Positions 62,301-64,000 of a stretch of DNA of 64,000 nt are shown piece by piece. The notes under the pieces are model-generated. The model saw only the letters and a list, made by a program, of their open reading frames with translations, searched no databases and was not told the DNA's origin. A program made the position numbers and the translations under genes. Positions within the stretch are counted from its first letter, which is position 1. Every line of letters begins with the position of its first letter. Source of the DNA: Stenotrophomonas_A sp035629025 (lineage in GTDB: Bacteria > Pseudomonadota > Gammaproteobacteria > Xanthomonadales > Xanthomonadaceae). The stretch covers positions 13,196 to 77,195 of the forward strand of contig DASPIU010000018.1 in the NCBI GenBank assembly GCA_035629025.1, written 5' to 3'.

Positions 62301-64000
62301 CTGGAACCTGCGTCCGGGCGTGGCCCTGAGCGCCGAGCAGATGGCCCAGTTGACCGACGACATGGTCTGGCTGGTGGAAAAGACCGTCACCTTGCCCGAT
62401 GGCAGCACCACCACCGCGCTGGTACCGCAGGTATACGTGCGCCTGCGCCCCGAGGACCTGGATCGCAATGGCGCGCTGCTGGCCGGCGAGCAGGTCGATA
62501 TCCGGCTCAAGAGCAACTTGCGCAACACCGGCACGATCGCCGGGCGGCAGCAGGTCAGTGTCGATGCGGCCAATATCGATGTGCTCGATGGCGGTCGCAT
62601 CAACGGCCAGCGCGTGGCGCTGCGGGCCAGGGACGACGTGCGGGTGCTTGGCGGCAAGGTCAAAGCCGTTGATGCGCTGACCGTCAAGGCCGGTGGCAAC
62701 GTGACGGTGGCCTCGACCGTGGCGACCGAGGCCGGCCAGGGCTTCGTCGATACCCAGGTCGCGCGCGTTGGCGGCCTGTACGTGAGCGGAGGGCAGGGCG
62801 GCGTGCTGCTGGTGGATGCGGGCAAGGATGCGACCTTCCGCGGCGCGCAGTTGCGCAATGACAGCCCGGGTGGTGTCACCCAGGTGGAGTCCAAGGGCAG
62901 CATCATCTTCGAAGCGCTGCAGACCGGTCGCAGCACCGACAGCGGTGGTGACGCCGGCAACTTTGTCCGGCGCCAGCAAACCAACCACGTCGGCACCACG
63001 CTGGACAGCGCCGGCAGCCTCACCCTGATCGCCGACAAGAACATCAACCTGCAAGCAGCGCGGCTGAAGGCCGGTACCACCCTGGGCATGCGCGCCACCG
63101 GCGACATCAACAGCACCGCGGTGGCCGACAGCCGCAGCGAGCAGCGCGCTTACAGCGGCAAGAACAGCAGCGAAAAAATCCAGACCACTGACCAGACTCT
63201 GCAGATGACGCAGTTGCACGCCGGTGGCGATATCGGTATCCGCTCGCTGGCCGGCAACGTCAATCTGGAGGCAACCCAAGTTCTCAGCGAGGACGGCGGG
63301 GTGGCCCTGATTGCCGACAAGGGCGACGTGAACATCACGGCCGGGCGCGAGGTTGATACGTCCGCCGAGGCGCGCAGCAGCCGCAGGCAGGGTGTGCTGA
63401 GCAGCACGCGGACGACCGAACGTGTGGCGCGCTACTCCGACCAGGCGGTGGGCAGTCTGATCAGTGGCAGGACCGTGGATGTGCTGGGCAACAACATCGC
63501 GGTCGAGGGCAGCCAGGTGGTGTCCGAGGATCGCACCGCGTTGGTGGCGCGCAGGAATGTCAGCGTGGTGGCGGCCCAGAACCGCTACGAGGAAAGCACG
63601 GAAAGATCCAAGCAGAGTTCCGGGCTGTTCAGCGATGGCGGGGTGGGTTTCACGCTCGGCAAGAATCGGCTGCGGCAGCAGGCGCAGCTGAAGGACACGA
63701 CCAACAGCGGCAGCCTGGTCGGCAGCGTCAACGGCAAGACCACGATCTGGGCCGGCGAGCATTACCAGCAGACCGGCAGCGATGTGATCGGCGGCGGTGG
63801 GGTCCAGATCAGCGGCAAGACCTTCGTCATCGAGAACAGCCAGGACCGGCGCGAAGTGGATCAGCGCCAGGAGGCCCGCAGTGGCGGGCTGCACGTGAGC
63901 GTCAAGGGTGGGGTGGCTGATGCGGCGACCGCTGCGTATCAGAGCGGCAGGCGCGGCAACGAGGTCAAGGACGGGCGTTTGAAGGCGCTGTATGCGGCGC
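56392..64000 (+). CDS. FhaB/CdiA-type TpsA exoprotein (hemagglutinin), 3' end outside window
   Basis: At least 2,536 residues, open to the window end. Residues 1-~63: extended signal peptide (MNKRYRLVFNRALRVWQVASELA, then MALALALGAFGWSAALAAQ). TPS secretion domain ~70-310 with NPAGI at 177-181. Hemagglutinin repeats ~300-1480, about 20-24 residues each, built on LDN-GG-L-A-G. A non-repetitive region ~1510-1690 with two Cys (1646, 1650) may be the receptor-binding/YP part. A conserved CdiA block Y-L-V-E-T-D-P...ALLAG lies at ~1889-2035. FHA-2 repeats run to the end. Any pretoxin and toxin tip would follow downstream. Confidence 0.93.
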   Translation, partial: MNKRYRLVFNRALRVWQVASELAARAPQATATSGGRMVDTMAPSRMALALALGAFGWSAALAAQEAPGRIIGDAAAPRGEVPIVLQSGNGVPVVNIAAPSAAGVSRNRYGQFDVGRQGAILNNARAPVQTELGGWVQGNPWLAGGAKVILNEVNGPASQLQGYVEVAGQRAEVVIANPAGIQVDGGGFLNASRVTLTSGTPVLGSAGALEGYRVAGGVISVAGKGLDTSRVDYTELLTRSLQVNAGMWARELQARLGAQAAAGSGDAPAFALDVGALGGMYAGKIALVGTEQGLGVRNAGAIGAQAGELVVTFDGRLENRGSLQSQGDARISAAGGMDNAGVVSARGELGIRTPALLDNSGGTINAARLQLDAQALRNRGGAIEQTGAQALALQAGSLRNRDDGRIGVPAAGTVPAPAAPAQAPGQPTAPTPDTSSAARPQDGDGGQQGNDPNIAATAPVPPPLADGVLNIATVLDNDAGRIAAGGALDVSVTQGLDNSGGQLSVQTLRVRGADTGGASSESPPSALINDNGRLSTSGALDLDVARFSNRGGSFLQQDTAASRWRVRGQLDNSGGRLASNATALSVDTAELINADGRIEHAGVQGLQLRTQTLAGAGGSLTSNSEATLELGSADNRKATLTARSLRLSAQVFDNRGGSVQSTGSAASTLSALALDNSDGGRIAGNGDLLLQASRLNNAGGSVQHAGSGTLRIESQTLAGSGGSLQSNGSLELSGGSLDLGQGMTVANTLSVDAENLSNAGGRMSALAGPLALQLRGTLDNRGGQISSGGGASRITAQQFDNAAGTLQASGELSVSAKALDNTGGTVALLGPGLLGIDATTLVGRDGRLQSEGALVLRDNTIDLSGGTTWGQRVSVRSDTLINAKGSLSALGEDALQLQASTLLDNSGGLIGGNGALVLDAGTLDNRGGTLQAGSGQSAVSAAATLDNRNGKLLVAGPLRLSSDRLDNGEQGLISSQYALVLSTRALSNANGTLVTSGAMDLQVREAADNSGGMIQAGAALVLSANGLLNQRGQIIGQRASLDTRGQRLDNEGGTVASLDGALDIASGELRNRGGLLQSQGEMKIATGNAAIDNRDAGGKYGIRSTGALTLSGGALDNRGGVLSAGGDAQLTLASVDNSTGGLLASTGAWTLTADSLRNAGGKLQAGSVGELNIATTLDNQAGLLAASDRLVIHAGSVDNRQTGGDAKDRGVQGGQVQVSAESFDNRDGRVLSDTRTELTLAGTLDNTGGEVATAGEQSVLADAVRNRAGTLLSGNNQRLQARMLDGEGTLSAGGDATVVLREGLIHSGAMDVTGTLALSTDGDLQNRGVLRAGNLDLRARNIDNTASGQAISQSLTAMRADEQLSNRGLIDGATTDLQARTIDNIGSGRLYGDSIALQAQTLRNRGETVDGVARAATIAARQRLALGVGVLENTDRALIYSAGNAALGGTLDAQRQATGNAQRLRNIGSTIDVAGNLVLSAGDIENIRPDVVVGVTVRSQAPVRLDQPSWRNNGSNASQNIRSTSNYSAWEVYYLRPEDILEDAPYITPDGYAVRRAVIRLTPQTSAYFFGRGGLYRALGERSRLAARDGTVTIYYSGRRDNQANPDKLGSGANDPFQELAQEEAGSPAFRYVDDSLRYSSNYGTCTSNCVQLWTQYAYDDPTRVLSNPQGTGGGELGDNEQYRIATRTVTEDVLQSAGPEAVIQAGGTMQINVDRLRNEYARIAAGGELGMQGLAGAKPQVTNLARTLYRTYTFNNVSYAYNGTTRQWGNPSISQESGRIGAGITSGGVLKAELDGLDNLDQGRAAPNVREGGALAGLSPVAANAAPNGGAAAAAAQPLVGGDAGSAAPQTRAVTAADGSAQTIASGQVSTQWPGNSLFKAAANGNGYLVETDPAFANFQQWLGSDYLLRQLGQNGDTVHKRLGDGFYEQKLVREQIGQLTGRRFLAGYTNDEAQYRALLDAGARFAKRWNLRPGVALSAEQMAQLTDDMVWLVEKTVTLPDGSTTTALVPQVYVRLRPEDLDRNGALLAGEQVDIRLKSNLRNTGTIAGRQQVSVDAANIDVLDGGRINGQRVALRARDDVRVLGGKVKAVDALTVKAGGNVTVASTVATEAGQGFVDTQVARVGGLYVSGGQGGVLLVDAGKDATFRGAQLRNDSPGGVTQVESKGSIIFEALQTGRSTDSGGDAGNFVRRQQTNHVGTTLDSAGSLTLIADKNINLQAARLKAGTTLGMRATGDINSTAVADSRSEQRAYSGKNSSEKIQTTDQTLQMTQLHAGGDIGIRSLAGNVNLEATQVLSEDGGVALIADKGDVNITAGREVDTSAEARSSRRQGVLSSTRTTERVARYSDQAVGSLISGRTVDVLGNNIAVEGSQVVSEDRTALVARRNVSVVAAQNRYEESTERSKQSSGLFSDGGVGFTLGKNRLRQQAQLKDTTNSGSLVGSVNGKTTIWAGEHYQQTGSDVIGGGGVQISGKTFVIENSQDRREVDQRQEARSGGLHVSVKGGVADAATAAYQSGRRGNEVKDGRLKALYAA

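Noticed and set aside
57964..63894. A 1,976-codon open frame antisense to the TPS exoprotein
   Set aside because: It mirrors the repeated codons of the sense gene in high-GC DNA; the sense frame has a signal peptide, TPS domain and repeats, while the antisense product has none. The sense gene explains the pattern.

Overview
The window is a GC-rich chromosomal segment from a gammaproteobacterium of the Xanthomonadaceae (Lysobacterales). It most resembles the Stenotrophomonas/Pseudoxanthomonas/Xanthomonas group, but I cannot fix the genus. The family-level call rests on gene content and order (kdsD-kdsC-lptC-lptA-lptB-rpoN-hpf-ptsN-hprK-rapZ-EIIA-ptsH-ptsI-mgtE, and sufR-sufB-sufC-sufD-sufS with a GNAT gene and a Rieske ferredoxin), on abundant GTAG-headed REP elements of the form GTAGGAGCGGCTTCAGCCGCGAC, and on very strong codon bias. 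I see no rRNA, tRNA, CRISPR array, phage or insertion sequence.

Layout. 1-7.4 kb: tag (cut by the window edge), a DUF4153 membrane protein, then yqgE-ruvX-pyrB, a membrane-anchored LytTR regulator, an amino-acid permease and a lipoprotein esterase. 7.5-20.1 kb: a minus-strand block joining Kdo synthesis and LPS transport (kdsD, kdsC, lptCAB), sigma-54 with its PTS/Hpr regulatory genes (rpoN, hpf, ptsN, hprK, rapZ, EIIA-Man, HPr, EI) and mgtE. 20.1-22 kb: ibaG, murA and a small EF-hand membrane protein. 22.3-29.4 kb: two DUF3108 proteins, purN and purM, a DUF2066 protein, an AI-2E family permease and hda. 29.5-33.1 kb: the murU-amgK peptidoglycan recycling pair, a GlsB-like protein and an M20 peptidase. 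33.1-34.6 kb: comEA with a structured, GGA-rich 3' region ending in a terminator, then hutD. 34.6-42.5 kb: a minus-strand iron-uptake locus with a Fur-boxed TonB receptor, a PiuC-type dioxygenase, PepSY, DUF2271 and DUF4198 proteins, ApbE and a membrane-tethered flavoreductase. 42.5-48.8 kb: the suf operon. 48.9-54.5 kb: a SET methyltransferase, DUF1439, DUF3861, an M23 peptidase, a histone-H1-tailed HU protein, an EF-G paralogue and OsmC. 54.6-64 kb: a two-partner secretion pair whose FhaB/CdiA-type exoprotein (more than 2,536 codons) runs off the window.

The most interesting signals are as follows. (1) A ~140-nt region after comEA folds into successive hairpins that present GGA in loops and ends in an intrinsic terminator that also has GGA in its loop. 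This is the architecture of CsrB/RsmZ-type sRNAs that titrate RsmA/CsrA. (2) The iron locus looks like an extracytosolic flavin electron-transfer system; its DUF2271 protein carries a D-G-V-T-G-P-T stretch similar to the ApbE flavinylation consensus. (3) A 95-bp inverted-repeat element occurs twice, 10 kb apart, with one base difference. (4) An incomplete TPS/contact-inhibition-type locus lies at the right edge.
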